The notes beneath the pieces were generated by a model that was given only the letters and a program-made list of their open reading frames with translations, made no database searches and had not been told where the DNA came from. A stretch of 64,000 nt of DNA from Meconema thalassinum (taxonomy: Eukaryota; Arthropoda; Insecta; Orthoptera; Tettigoniidae): NCBI GenBank assembly GCA_946902985.2, contig OX336388.2:1506436545-1506500544 (forward strand). The letters run 5' to 3'. A program made the position numbers and the translations under genes. This document shows positions 10,759-21,654 of this stretch, in pieces. Within the stretch, counting starts at the first letter, position 1. Each line of letters opens with the position of its first letter.

Positions 10759-11302
10759 GATTCTTGTTCCGAATGTGTAAATACAGTACATTATATGCAA
10801 GCTCCCACACAGCGCTGATTTCGACGAGTCGCAGTCACCTGCTATCTTGCAGCAGTGGGATAACATCCTGAAACTGCTGTCTCGATCATTCCAGCAGTTC
10901 TTTCTCTACACTTTAAGCACGCTCTTCAGTATGGATGGATTAACTGAAAGAAACTCACACCTTTTTCATAATACTACAGATTTTTGTTTCAAGAATTTGA
11001 GAGGTCAGTGTAATAAATTTTGCGTGACAGCAATAATTAGATGTACAGAGAAGTTATGTTTTACACACTTTTAGCGAGTGCTGTTCGTTCCAGACTAACC
11101 CTATTTCAAGAATATTGTTTCCCGTACAAACAACTTACAACCTTCAAATACTCATAACATCCCACCTCATTCATTGCCATGTATCTCCCTCATAATTGCC
11201 CTCCTGTAGCCAAAATTTGTGTGAGCATATATTTCGACATCCTAAGCATGATGTGAGAAAAAAATACAAGTTCTTTCTGCCCCGAACAGAAGGGTTGCTT
11301 GT
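10759..11302. repeat. Right arm of the large inverted repeat
   Basis: Reverse complement of 5681-6222 with scattered substitutions and small indels. Short open frames in both arms are mirror images of the same DNA and are not conserved as protein. Confidence 0.75.
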
Positions 11303-12289
11303 GAGCGAAGAATTATATGACGTAGGCTAACAAAGAAGCAAAGGAAGGGGCCATGACCTTTTTAGAAGGGACAGTACTACTGCAGCAACGGCCAGGATTC
11401 AATACCTCTCATTTACAGAGTCCGGAGACAGCCTGGTCCTTGCATCTGTAACTACCCCAGTCATTACCATGAATCAAAGAATAACATAAAACACAGTACA
11501 CAGAGGTCATACTAGAAGAATGTTTAACGTGCATATTGACAAACGTTCCAAGAATTTGGACTACCACATGTGCACATACTACTAATCGTGCAATAAGACG
11601 ACAATCCCAACATTAGAAACATGTCAACACATTAGTTCCAACAAATCCAATACTGCATGCCATTGTCAAATAGTTCATCTTGTATTGGCCATGTTTGAAA
11701 TGAATGTAAACTCTTACATTACAGAAGTATTTAAAAACTGTACAGTTATCCTTACTAAGTCGTAATCAGCAAAGGCCAATGCGTACATAATTCTGTATTA
11801 ATAATCGTTATTTTATTTGAATTGCTCATTTTCCTATCTGGTGAATTCAAAGCACTTTTCGTATGTAACAGTAATTACAACTGTTTCATTGGTGTACGAA
11901 TAGAAACTCTTAACCTGAAAAGGTCCTGTTTTTTATTCTCGGCTCTGTCAATAATTTATTATCTGAGTACGAAAGGGTGTGTGTGTGTGGGGGGGGGGGG
12001 GGGGGGGTATATTCAGTTTCATTAAAACGACTAGGAAGATATTGGTTCGAATCTCATCTCACGTACTCCAAACATGATTTAAGGTGATTTCTAACTTCCG
12101 CTTAAAAAAAATATCTGGGATGGCTCCATATTGGAGACTTGTTCTAATCGCAGGTAAACACACTGGTTCAGACTCGCCGGATTACACAGTTTACACATAT
12201 ACATTTATAAACATTTAGAGGGCTATGACTACGATGTTGATTGATCCTGATTGTAAGCATCAATAAACTGTTCGCTATCCACCATTAAA
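11303..12289. other. Anonymous DNA with a GT/poly-G tract
   Basis: No gene seen. At about 11969-12007 a (GT)n run passes into roughly 19 consecutive G, a candidate for G-quadruplex formation or a sequencing-sensitive tract. Near 12036 the text ggttcgaatctcatc looks like an isolated tRNA B box, perhaps a SINE scrap. Confidence 0.5.
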
Positions 12290-12470
12290 GCTAGTCGCCT
12301 TCAGTTGTTAAGGAGTACGAATGCATTGAGTCCTTGGTTTGATTCTCGGGTCGGTCATGAAATTCAATTCTGGTCTGATGGTTGGAACGGCGTGCACTCT
12401 GACTCATTAGGCAAAATGAGGATGGATTCGATTTGTACCTCAGCTTCCTACTAAAGAAGTGAACTTGCGC
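12290..12470 (+). mobile_element. Decayed tRNA-derived SINE (family S3)
   Basis: A B-box-like ggtttgattctcggg is followed by tcatgaaattcaattctggtctgatggttggaa, ...tgcactctgactcattaggca and ggattcgat. The same order is seen at 21100-21260 (gggttcgattccc, aggaaatttaattctatcctatggattggaaa, ...ggcataattt, ggattcgat). The shared layout identifies a second member of one SINE family. Confidence 0.5.
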
Positions 12471-12554
12471 GGTTTTCCCACTTAACTCCAGGCAAATGCC
12501 GGTATGGTTCCTAACATAAGACCACGGCACCTACTTCAAAATCCTGGAGTAATT

Positions 12555-12660
12555 ACAATACACAGACACAATGGCACATGTTATCAAGCAGATTCTACTC
12601 ATACTGAAGTACACGGGCTACATGACATCAACGTACCAATGCCCCTCTCTGAGTCAAGCA
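12555..12660 (+). mobile_element. Fragment of SINE S1 (3' part)
   Basis: The order tacacagacacaatgg, cagattctactca, aagtacacgggctacatgac matches the last quarter of S1 (caattcacaccg, cagattctacactca, aagtacacggggttacatgac). It is heavily diverged. Confidence 0.45.
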
Positions 12661-12789
12661 CAACAATACTAAAGTTGTCTTTTCTATTTCCAGGTGAGAC
12701 TTGTCATTTCAAGACTGGTGATATTGAAGAAATTTAGTAGCCTAATGTGAGTATGATTGAGGTGTTATTATTTTAATGTCAATGTTATT

Positions 12790-13067
12790 ATTATATATTT
12801 TCTTTCTTTCCTTTTATCTTTCCTTCTTTCCATCTTTCCCTCTTTCTTCCTTTCTTTCTTTCTTTCTTTCTTTCTTCCTTCCTTCTTTCTTTCCTTCCTT
12901 CCCTCATTCTTTCTCCCCCTCTTTCTTTCTTTCCTAACTTCGTTCCTTCTTTCCGTCTTTCCCTCTTTCTTTCTTTCTTCCTTCCTTCTTTCTTTCCTTC
13001 CTTCCCTCTTTCTTCCTCCCCCTATTTCTTTCTTTCTTTCCTTCCTTCTTTCCTTCTTTCTTTCTAC

Positions 13068-13100
<33 letters not shown>

Positions 13101-13825
13101 TTCTGTCTTTATTTCCATCTTTATATCCTTCTTTCCTTCTTTCATTCCTTATTTACTTCTTTCCTTCTTTCATTCTTTCTTCTTTCTTTCCTTCTTTCTT
13201 TCTTTATTTCTTTCTTTCTCTCTTCCCTCCTATCCTTCTTTCTTTCCTTCTTTGTTTCTTTGCTTCTTTCTTTCTTTCTTTCCATCTTTCCCTCTTTCTT
13301 TTTTCTTTCTTTTCTTCCTTCTTTGTGCCTTCTTCCTTCCTTCTTTCTTTCTTTCTTTCTTTCTTTCATTCTTTTCTTCTTTCTTTCTTTCTTTCTTTCT
13401 TTCCTTCTTTCTTTCTTTCCTTCTTTCTATCTTTCCTACTGTCCTTTTTTTCTTTCCTTCCTTCCATCTTTCTTTCTTTCCTTCTTTCCTTCTTTCCTTA
13501 TTTGCTTCTTTGCTTCTTTCCTTCTTTCTTTCTTTCTTTCTTTCTTTCCTTCTTTCATTCTTTCCCTCTGTCTGTATTCCCCTCTTTCTGTCTTTCTTTC
13601 TTTTCTTCTTTCTTTCTTTCTTTCTTTCCTTCTTTCTTTCTTTCTTTCTTTCTTTCCTTCTTTCATTCTTTCCCTCTCTCAGTATTTCCCTCTTTCTGTC
13701 TTTCTTTCTTTCCTTCTTTCTTTCTTTCTTTCTTTTTTTCCTTCTTTCTTTCTTTCATTCTTTCTTATTTCTTAGTTATGCCCATACATAGACCGCGTTG
13801 GAACTTGTTTGTTTGTTTGTTTATT

Positions 13826-13861
<36 letters not shown>

Positions 13862-13870
13862 AGTTATGCC
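12790..13870. repeat. Long polypyrimidine microsatellite (TTTC/TTCC)n
   Basis: About 1.1 kb of almost pure T/C on the plus strand, built from TTTC and TTCC units. It ends in two copies of a short motif (ttagttatgcccat.catagac) at about 13773 and 13861 that bracket a (GTTT)/(TTTC) run. Every frame reads as Phe/Leu/Ser (or Lys/Glu/Arg on the other strand), which explains the long apparent open frames here. Not coding. Confidence 0.97.
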
Positions 13871-14049
13871 CATTCATAGACCTCGTTGGAACTTGTTAGT
13901 TGACTTGGTGAGTATTGCTTTCACCTTCTCTCTTGATCCCATTATGTTATCACTGTGTTGCTTCTTGCTTTCCTGTCATTATTTTTATTTATTTATTTTA
14001 GTTTAATTTTTATTTTTAGTTGTCTAATGATTAATTATAATAATAATGA

Positions 14050-14372
14050 AAAACCACAGCCTGCTTCCAGTCTCCGACCGGGTCAGGAATGGAATGAATG
14101 AAGCCCCCATCTAGCGGCGAGGATATGAACTGTGGCGGCTGCCGAGGCCAGACGCACTCCTCTGGGGCAATGATTAAATGAATGACAGATGAAATGAAAT
14201 GATAGTGGAGAGTGTTGCTGGAATGAAATTTGACAGGGAAAACCGGAGTACCCGGAGAAAAACCTGTCTGCCTCCGTTTTGTCCAGCACAGATCTCACAT
14301 GGAGTGACCGGGATTTGAACCACGGACCCAGCGGTGAGAGGCCGGCGTGCTGCCGCCTAAGCCACGGAGGCT
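14050..14372 (-). mobile_element. tRNA-derived SINE (family S2), about 320 bp
   Basis: On the minus strand it begins agcctccgtggcttaggcgg (A box tggcttaggcgg). The B box gtggttcaaatcccg follows, then a body through gctggacaaaacggaggcag, and a 3' end near gcaggctgtggtttttc followed by (ATT)n. (AAT)n lies on both flanks (14380-14396 and 14037-14046), consistent with insertion into or duplication of a microsatellite target. An apparent minus-strand frame of 119 codons here is only the SINE read through. Confidence 0.75.
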
Positions 14373-14487
14373 TCAATAATAATAATAATAATAATATTTC
14401 TTTACCATAGATCGTACAACAAGGCCTATTAAAAGAGGGCAAAGTCCTATTGCTTAATTTTACGATATTAATGGTCTCGTAAAATCA

Positions 14488-14590
14488 TATGCTTCCTTCC
14501 TCCCTTCGTTCCTTCCTTCCTTCCTACCTACCTTCCTTCCTTCCACCCTTCCATTCTTCCTTTCTTCCTTTATTTCTTTCTTTCCTCACC
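14488..14590. repeat. (CCTT)n microsatellite
   Basis: Pyrimidine-rich tetranucleotide run of about 100 bp on the plus strand. Not coding. Confidence 0.9.
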
Positions 14591-17080
14591 TCAGCGTTAC
14601 CAAGATATTTTTACAGTGTGCATTACCTTGCTCATCATATGAAATGCATTCATATTTATTTGCTGTGCATTGAAAGCTATCTAGGGGTTCTATGTGAAAT
14701 TTTACAGGTAAAGTCTACAAGCTTCTCTTTTGCCTTATTGCTGATAACAATTGACCATGTCTCCATGTCTGCTAATTAGTGGGATTTGGAATGTATTAAA
14801 CATTTCAGTCATAGAGCACGAAGTGCTCTCACTGACAAGAAGGCTACAACTGCTGTCTTATTCTGATCGAGAGGTAGCCTATATCGGAAGTCGTGTTTGC
14901 GAATTAATGAAAAGGGGTGAGATTTATTATAAATATCGGCAATCAGACCCACCATAAAATATTGTTGGTATTTCCCAACTATTTAGTCTTAACCAAATGT
15001 TGCAATACAACCTATTGAATCGACAAAGAATACTGCATCAATCAACAGATACCTAACATACATTGAGCCATATTTAAAATATAAACAACGAGAACAGGAC
15101 TAAAAGTTTACAATGGATACCAGGACGCTGCCTAATCAGAAGTTTTCAATGAGCAGGAGCACTTTCTCAGATGGGCAATATGTTTTCAGTGGTAATTGAA
15201 TAGGAAGTGTGCTACCATTCTGCCTAACTAACCATCAATAGTGTATCCAAAGAATTACGTCAGTAGAAAAAGAAAGTGTGAATATCTCATAAATAATGGA
15301 GGGAAAGAATTAACAACAATCCAGAGTAACCAACAAGTTAGGCAATTGTTGAATTCATTTTGAGTATGGGACATGACCGTCTAGGAAAGTATCTACACCG
15401 ATTTGGCATACACCCTAATACATACTGCATACTCGACAACTAGCAACAGACGATAGATTGAGAGCATGTTCCGCTCTGACAAGTACGAGGGAATGTGACC
15501 ATATTGGGAAGCCAAAGTTGACATGGGCCATTGATATTATGTATAAATGTACCTGTTCTTGAAAAGAATGGGAGTTCACCATACATACACCATACACCAT
15601 ACATGGAAAAATCAAAACTGACAGTTCACAAAATATTACGGAAGACATTTAATATATATTTTGACGGATTTAAATGAACTTTCTTAGAATCTCAAGATAT
15701 AGATATTTCCACCTAATGATGACTAAAATCAATAAATAACTCACCTAATGTCCGGACGTCTTTCAGATATATTATGAATTACGCTACATCCTTCATAAGC
15801 AGTTAACTGCTTTTGTACATCAAACACAACTCACGTATAGTTAAAAGTTTCACAGCAGCACCTCGTTCACTTAAATACATCGTCCACGATCCAAACTCAG
15901 CTGACAAGTATTACATATGCATTCTAGAAAAAATTTAGGATGGAAATATACGATTTTCATACTATTAGAGACATTTATTGGCTCGATTAACCTACCAACA
16001 TGTAGCATTAATCAAATTAATGGAACAGTTAGATTCAATTCCCAAATCCGTCATTTTAGGAATGCTTTCAAAGCAATCTTTAGATTTACGTTTCCCATTG
16101 GTTTAGGAACATTAATTTGATTTGATTTTTTTAATACAGGGCCCACCATTTAGACGACAGAGTCATATTGATGTAGATATTCAAATTTTATGAGAGACTA
16201 TCTGGCAAATGATTTCCATGTATAGTACTCGTTGACTGGGGATGGCCATGATAGAACATAAAAGTGTCTGTCAGGAAGATACATAAGCAGTCCTCGACGA
16301 ATAAAGTAGTTGTTCGCTGTATCTAATTTACAAAGAGAGAAGATCGGAGGGGATTGCCCAACAGGGAAGGGAATAAATCCCCAGTATTTGAGATTCCTAT
16401 CTCCAGCAGAAATGTAAACATTACTGGCGACATGCCATGCACAAACGAGAACATATGGAGATGCATATCAATGTTTTTCTTAAGAAAAGTTGAAGGAAGG
16501 GAGGGTAGGTAGCAGTTTTACGTGACCGATAATCTCGCGGTAATAAGCCACGAGACCACCTTTTTTACGTGGAACCCAAACCGCAGAACGTGACAACTCC
16601 ACTCAAAATTCCTCATGAATAAACCGAGAATCGAGGCCATCCCGTCTTGGTGCGAACTTAAGGACGGTTTATGAAAATTACGAGGGACTGGGTACTGTAT
16701 GAAGTCATCGCGCGACTTGAAAGTGGGCTCAAAAATTAAGATGGACTGGAGACTGTTCGACAATATCCGACTTTGTTACAATCCCGATAAGAAGACTACC
16801 CTCGATCATGATCAACCCTTGTACAAATTCTCGATGTTAACGTTCCATATATCAACCTTTTCTTCCCTGGTACGTTTTTATTATTAATCTTAAACATTAA
16901 AATAGTTTTCAAAAAAATCACCTTTTATTAAAACTGAAATATCTCGGGAATTATTTGCGCTATGACGACGTTTGTTGTCTTAAAATGTAATGCCCGTCAC
17001 GCATTATCGATTGATATCCACCTTACTTGATCATATCATCCGTGTATTAAAATAATTGCGAATATTACTTCCTTCAAGGT
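14591..17080. other. Anonymous AT-rich DNA
   Basis: I find no recognisable gene or RNA in 2.5 kb. Bases about 16041-16113 (ttcattttaggaatgcttt-like ... cccattggtttaggaacat) are repeated at 21250-21323, so at least that part belongs to a dispersed repeat. All open frames are short and unlike known proteins. Confidence 0.5.
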
Positions 17081-17111
17081 CACACGAAAATAGAATCGAA
17101 TGCCTTGACGG

Positions 17112-17240
17112 ACATACTGTCGCTAGGCGACAACGACTAACACCGTACCATGATATTCAACGCCGCCCCAATAATAAATCTAACTTGATGGACTGTCACT
17201 AGGCGACAACGACTTACTCTGTATCATGATATTCCGGAAA
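17112..17240 (+). repeat. Two direct repeats of about 43 bp
   Basis: The block ctgtc(g/a)ctaggcgacaacgact...atgatattc occurs at about 17120 and again at about 17192. Each copy contains the short palindrome gtcgctaggcgac (imperfect in the second copy). Confidence 0.7.
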
Positions 17241-17482
17241 AGTAGAGTGCACATCTTCATCGTGGTTTCCATGGTATTAATGTGAATCCACGTAAGCATC
17301 TTCATATTAACAGAGTACTAATCCCCTTGGGGACATAACGCATTCACTTAAAAAATCTTCTATGCGGTTTGAATCACGCCAAAACAGAATATTTTGGTTT
17401 TATTTCGTTCGTATGGTGTTTCAATACACCCAATATAATTATAACATTCACTGGTATAGGGCGATCAGTTCCCAAATTACGT

Positions 17483-17657
17483 CATGATATCGTTAACTTC
17501 TACCTGCTCCACTCGGGCGCTAATGTCACATGTATCCATACATGATATCGTTAACTTCTACCTGCTCCACTCGGGCGCTTAAGTCGCATCTATCCATACA
17601 TGATATCGTTAACTTCTACCTGCTCCACTCGGGCGCTGATGTCGCTGGTATCCATAC
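17483..17657 (+). repeat. Three tandem copies of a 58 bp unit
   Basis: Units begin at 17483, 17541 and 17599 with catgatatcgttaacttc, followed by tacctgctccactcgggcgct and a variable ending before tatccata. The near-identity of the units suggests recent tandem amplification. The unit has no spacer/repeat alternation, so it is not a CRISPR-like array. Confidence 0.9.
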
Positions 17658-17964
17658 AATAAGCTGAACGGGACTCGCAAGCCAGAAGTCCGTATATATA
17701 TCCTGAAACACCAGTACATTACGTCTGGAATAAGAGCAACTGCCAGTTGTATAAAAGACAAAATGTTTCAAAAACTATAGGCAGAATGTATAACGTTTCG
17801 CCTACATAAACAGAAAGGTATTATTTACAGCTGTTATTGCTCACGTCATAGGTGCTACCAGCTTCCAGGATCTACGAACATACAAAGCCGTTGTCTATTC
17901 TACTTTTAAAGAAACAGCTAAGGAGCGAGGTTTGCTGATTGATGATTCTGAATGGTAGCGTTGT

Positions 17965-18525
17965 TTGGCAGAAGCGTCACAATTTCAGATGCCTTCTCAG
18001 TTACGACAACTGTTTTCTTACATATGTATCTTTCAGACTACTTCAAATGTAATACAGTTATGGGACATTTTCCAGAATTCATTATCAAAAGATTATCTGC
18101 AGTTTCACGAACCTAACATTGCATATCAGTTCACTCTTATACATATTTCTAATACATTAAAGCTCCATGGTCTTCCCATTATTTCTCTCGAATTGCCAGC
18201 TATTATTGACAATATCCCTCAGGCAAATTTACCAATGAATTATCCAAAACTTAATGAGGATCAATTAAGTCGGATGATAAACCAAGCAAATGTAAACCAA
18301 ACGGCTATAATTACAGAAAATTTGGGGTTAGTTCAAAACAGCAATGATATGATGAGTAATGCATATTTCATTGACGGTCCAGAGGACACCGGGAAAACAT
18401 TTCTTTACCAATGCTTGATTCACAGTTGCACAAATTTGAGGTTAAATGTAGTTTCTGTTGCATGGACTGGTATTGCAACAATGTTACTACCTAAGCCAGT
18501 TCAAGTTACCTCTACATTTACATGA
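17965..18525 (+). CDS. Helitron helicase fragment with Walker A
   Basis: The longest open piece of the decayed helicase, 186 codons. It covers the linker region and the P-loop (GPEDTGKTFLYQ near residues 138-149), then loses frame. The lysine and threonine of Walker A remain, but the glycine pair before TGKT is replaced by Glu-Asp. It ends by reading into the wrong frame just past the WTGIA motif. Confidence 0.6.
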   Translation: MAEASQFQMPSQLRQLFSYICIFQTTSNVIQLWDIFQNSLSKDYLQFHEPNIAYQFTLIHISNTLKLHGLPIISLELPAIIDNIPQANLPMNYPKLNEDQLSRMINQANVNQTAIITENLGLVQNSNDMMSNAYFIDGPEDTGKTFLYQCLIHSCTNLRLNVVSVAWTGIATMLLPKPVQVTSTFT

Positions 18526-18793
18526 AAGTTCTGTATCAGGAATAACAGTTAACAGCAAGGAAGCTTTTTATATTCGTTCAGCAAAACTTATCATCTGGGA
18601 AGCCCCTATGGCTAATAAGCACGCATTGATGTGTGTAAATCGGTTGCACAAGGACATCATGAATAACGACGTGCCTTTCGGAGGAAAAATTATCATCTTA
18701 GGTGGAGATTCTAGGCAGGTATTGCCTGTTGTGACTCGCGCATCTATAGCAGCTTCAGTCCAAATGTCAGTGGCCATTATTCAATATTTTTAA
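18458..18793 (+). CDS. Helitron helicase fragment with Walker B-like motif
   Basis: 111 codons, overlapping the preceding fragment in another frame. The first part is out of frame. From about residue 15 it matches Pif1-type helicases: AKLIIWEAPMANKHAL (Walker B lacking its Asp) and FGGKIIILGGDSRQVLPVV (motif III region). It is a remnant of the same gene, not a separate gene. Confidence 0.55.
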   Translation: MHGLVLQQCYYLSQFKLPLHLHESSVSGITVNSKEAFYIRSAKLIIWEAPMANKHALMCVNRLHKDIMNNDVPFGGKIIILGGDSRQVLPVVTRASIAASVQMSVAIIQYF

Positions 18794-18934
18794 ACTCAAC
18801 AAAAATATGAGAACGGATACAGATCAAAGTTACTTTACAAACTTCTTGATACAAATTGGTAACGGTGAATACCCTCAAATGTTCGAAACTATGTCCTACT
18901 TCCTCGCCTTGACCTTACGCCATCAGATACTTCT

Positions 18935-19180
18935 ATGCCATTTTCCATCAAAAGGAGGCAGTTTCCAGTACGTTTGGCTTTTGGTATAACTATCAATAAA
19001 GCTCAAGGTCAATCACTAGATCAAGTAGGCATTTATTTACCTCAACCGGTGTTTAGCCACGGACAGCTGTATGTCGCATTGTCGCGAGCAAAATCCCTTC
19101 ATGACGTCAAAGTTCAAATAGAACCAAAAGGCAAGCGAACAGCAAATGTCGTATGGAAGGAAGTACTATTAGAATGTTGA
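18935..19180 (+). CDS. Helitron helicase C-terminal fragment
   Basis: 81 codons carrying the last helicase motifs: FGITINKAQGQSLDQVGIYLP and FSHGQLYVALSRAKS. The latter holds the conserved arginine-containing VALSR box of Pif1/RecD-type helicases. It ends at a stop at 19178-19180, after which sequence resembling a Helitron 3' end begins. Confidence 0.6.
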   Translation: MPFSIKRRQFPVRLAFGITINKAQGQSLDQVGIYLPQPVFSHGQLYVALSRAKSLHDVKVQIEPKGKRTANVVWKEVLLEC

Positions 19181-20967
19181 AACGAATGTTGCGGAGGAGC
19201 ACAGACCTCAGCAAACGGGGTACAGATTAAATAACAATTATACAAGGACGTCCGCATCCCTAATACGATAACTGTCCTGTGGTTATGGTAAAAAAGTGCT
19301 ATTGTCCCACAAAGGTGATTACTATCCTACATGCTGTTCTTTCATTGCCTCGGTTCTATAACTAAGATATACTCAATCAAATTTACAGCTTAATAAATAT
19401 TAATTCCTTCTGTGTGAGTTATCTTTTCATTTCTCATCAATTGCCTTCACTTACTATTTTATCTGTAGTGGTGGAGGCGATAGGTTCCTTCACAGAGGTG
19501 TGAAAATTATTAGATTCGATGTCCGTTTTCCAAAATTACATTTTTACTTTTCACGGTTTAATGCACTAAGTATGTTTACAAGGCGATGAAATTACTTCAA
19601 ATGTTTAACCAAGACTCCTAATTATATTTTCATTAAAGAAACTCAAATTAAAATAATTTTTTAGGGTTCCACTAACAGAGGAGCCTTGCAAATTTAGAAA
19701 TGCCACACGTTACGTTTTTATTACTTCAATCTACTTTACGTGTGAATTTAGAGCAGAGGGGTTTGGGGTCATTTAACTGATGAACGCTATTGAACTATTC
19801 AAAGATTCATGAACTATGTATTGAAATCACCTGACTTAAATTCTTAAGTCAATGAACAATTGAAAACGGACCCAGCACAGATATCACTCGGAATCCAATA
19901 ATCTGAAAGTTTCCAGACGCAATTCCTTATGGGAAAAGGTGTAATTCCACGGGAGAGAAAACACTACTAAGTAGGACAACAAAAGATGTTGGTCGATAAA
20001 ATGATTTTGAATAAAAGAAATTTGACTAATTAAAATTATTTTATTTATTAATTTGCACACCTCTATATGTTACTCAACAGTTAAATCTCTAAATTCAAAT
20101 ATAAGCGACCCATATTTTATTTTATAATTATACCATTGGTATCAAAAGTAGACAGAACACCATATTGTACTGCTGTGGCCTTAAATTGTGTGGATATCTC
20201 TATCTACTCAGTATAAAACAAAGTTACCAATTCTTGGATGTAACGGGTAATCTCGAGAGCAACTTGATGGATTTTGATGCGGTTTTCACCATTCTGTAAA
20301 GAATTTCTCGGTGAAGGATTAGGTAGAAAAAAAATATTTATGACCAAAAGAAGCCGAGCAGTTACGATTTCAGTGAAACGAGTTGAAGAAAAACCTAACG
20401 TCCATGTGTCTGTTAAGCTTACGCTGGGTAAACCCTTAAAAATATCGATATACTCCAGAATTGTTCAGCATGAAAAGATCTGCAAGAAAGTCCGCGACAG
20501 CTCCCACATCGACCACTGTAATTGTGTTTACGTTTTCATTTCTTTAAGCAATCTCCATTCAGTAGAAATTTAAATTACTAGCTTCAGAGTGAGTTTACAA
20601 ACTTGCGAGCGACCTATCACCCTATCTTCAGCCAGCATCAAACTGCCGAGTCGTGTCGAGTTAATTCTTCAGAAAAGAGTATAGCTTAAGTGTTTGGAGT
20701 TAGCTGTTCACTTCGGCTTTTCAGAATTGCGTCTGGAACCTGACGTCCGTGCGCCTTTTAAGCTTACGCTGGGTAAATAGTGGGACACACACACAGAGGA
20801 CAGGCAGACACCCACACATTTGATCTCATAAGTCTAATTCATCATTTACCCAAAATCGACGGTACCGTAAATCTCTTCAGATCTCTAGCATGAAGACATG
20901 CAAATGTCATACGGACAGAAGTGCTGTTGGATTGTTGAAGTGAATGCTGCGGAGCAGCCCGGGTCTT
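19181..20967. other. Helitron-associated non-coding DNA
   Basis: Right after the helicase, ttgaaacgaatgttgcggagga at 19177-19198 resembles the last bases of the Helitron end at 20935-20953 (ttgaagtgaatgctgcggagca), so it may be a decayed 3' terminus. A block around ttaagcttacgctgggtaaa occurs twice (about 20415 and 20758). The rest shows nothing I can identify. Confidence 0.45.
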
Positions 20968-20971
20968 CTAG
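20930..20971 (+). mobile_element. Helitron 3' terminus (hairpin + CTAG)
   Basis: A perfect stem GCTGC (20946-20950), loop GGA, GCAGC (20954-20958) is followed nine bases later by CTAG (20968-20971) and then T. Helitrons end in a short GC hairpin followed by CTRR and insert at A/T, so this fits in every part. The matching 5' TC end was not located. The terminus could close the element whose helicase lies at 17840-19180, or a nested non-autonomous copy. Confidence 0.7.
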
Positions 20972-21094
20972 TTTATATTAATTTAATTAATATTAACTAA
21001 GGTGTAATACATTAATTGTTAAATACCAATTGGTATTCGTTATGACTATTTTTCACAAACATTCGCATGGATTGAATAATTTGCTTCAATTTAC

Positions 21095-21260
21095 CAGTGT
21101 ATCAGACTACCTCCTGGTATACTGACTAGCATTCTTGGCTGTCACCCCTGAGGTCCGGGTTCGATTCCCTGCTCTGTCAGGAAATTTAATTCTATCCTAT
21201 GGATTGGAAAGTGTGCAATAACGTCGTGAGGCATAATTTAGTTGGATTCGATCCCAAATC
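21095..21260 (+). mobile_element. tRNA-derived SINE (family S3)
   Basis: An A-box-like ctggtatactgactagc and a B box gggttcgattccc (about 21157) lie 35-40 bases apart, with a downstream body shared with 12290-12470. It is followed directly by the 75 bp block also found at 16041-16113. Confidence 0.55.
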
Positions 21261-21654
21261 AGCAATTTTAGGAATTCGTTCAAAGCAATCTTTAGATTTA
21301 CGTTTCCCATTGGTTTAGGAACATATATAAACGCATACTGTACTAACAGTCGTACACACAACGTGTGCGTATATAAATATACATGAATGTAAACGTGTGT
21401 CCTTGAGATTCTAGTGTACCACTGTATAGGAAATCCCCATTTTATAATCTGCAGTGCGTGGAATCAGATTTTGATAACTGGTAAAATCTGTAATGAAATG
21501 ATTAGATCGACAAAGTAGGCCAGAGCAGCAGTACTAGCGTAGGCCTACGCTAGTTGAACCGCTGAGGAGCGCTGGTTGGCGCGCCATTTGCGAACGAGAA
21601 ACTTATTTTATCAACGGATTGTAAGTAGCCTGCGTAATTTGTGGCCTAGGTCAA

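Larger units (their letters stand above)
17840..19180 (+). pseudogene. Decayed Helitron replicase, Pif1-like helicase part
   Basis: Scattered frames along the plus strand reproduce the C-terminal helicase of Helitron Rep/Hel proteins, which unwinds DNA in rolling-circle transposition. In order: an AHVIGATSFQDLRTY-like start (about 17840) with a stop at 17956; the stretch around NYPKLNEDQ; Walker A written GPEDTGKT at about 18378 (usual GPGGTGKT); a frame shift near 18470-18500; Walker B IIWEAPM (usual IIWDEAP, so one Asp codon is lost); GGKIIILGGDSRQVLPVV; a gap near 18790; and INKAQGQSLDQVGIYL with HGQLYVALSRA before the stop at 19180. No Rep nuclease HUH domain is visible upstream. Dead by several independent lesions. 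Confidence 0.85.

Noticed and set aside
12757..13879. Long open frames rich in Phe/Leu/Ser (plus strand) or Lys/Glu/Arg (minus strand)
   Set aside because: They are readings of a TTTC/TTCC microsatellite; all frames stay open because the repeat contains no stop codons.
15917..16120. 67-codon frame
   Set aside because: Part of its DNA (16041-16113) is a dispersed repeat also found at 21250-21323; no recognisable domain.
17483..17657. CRISPR-like array
   Set aside because: Contiguous tandem units without repeat/spacer alternation in an animal genome; only three copies.
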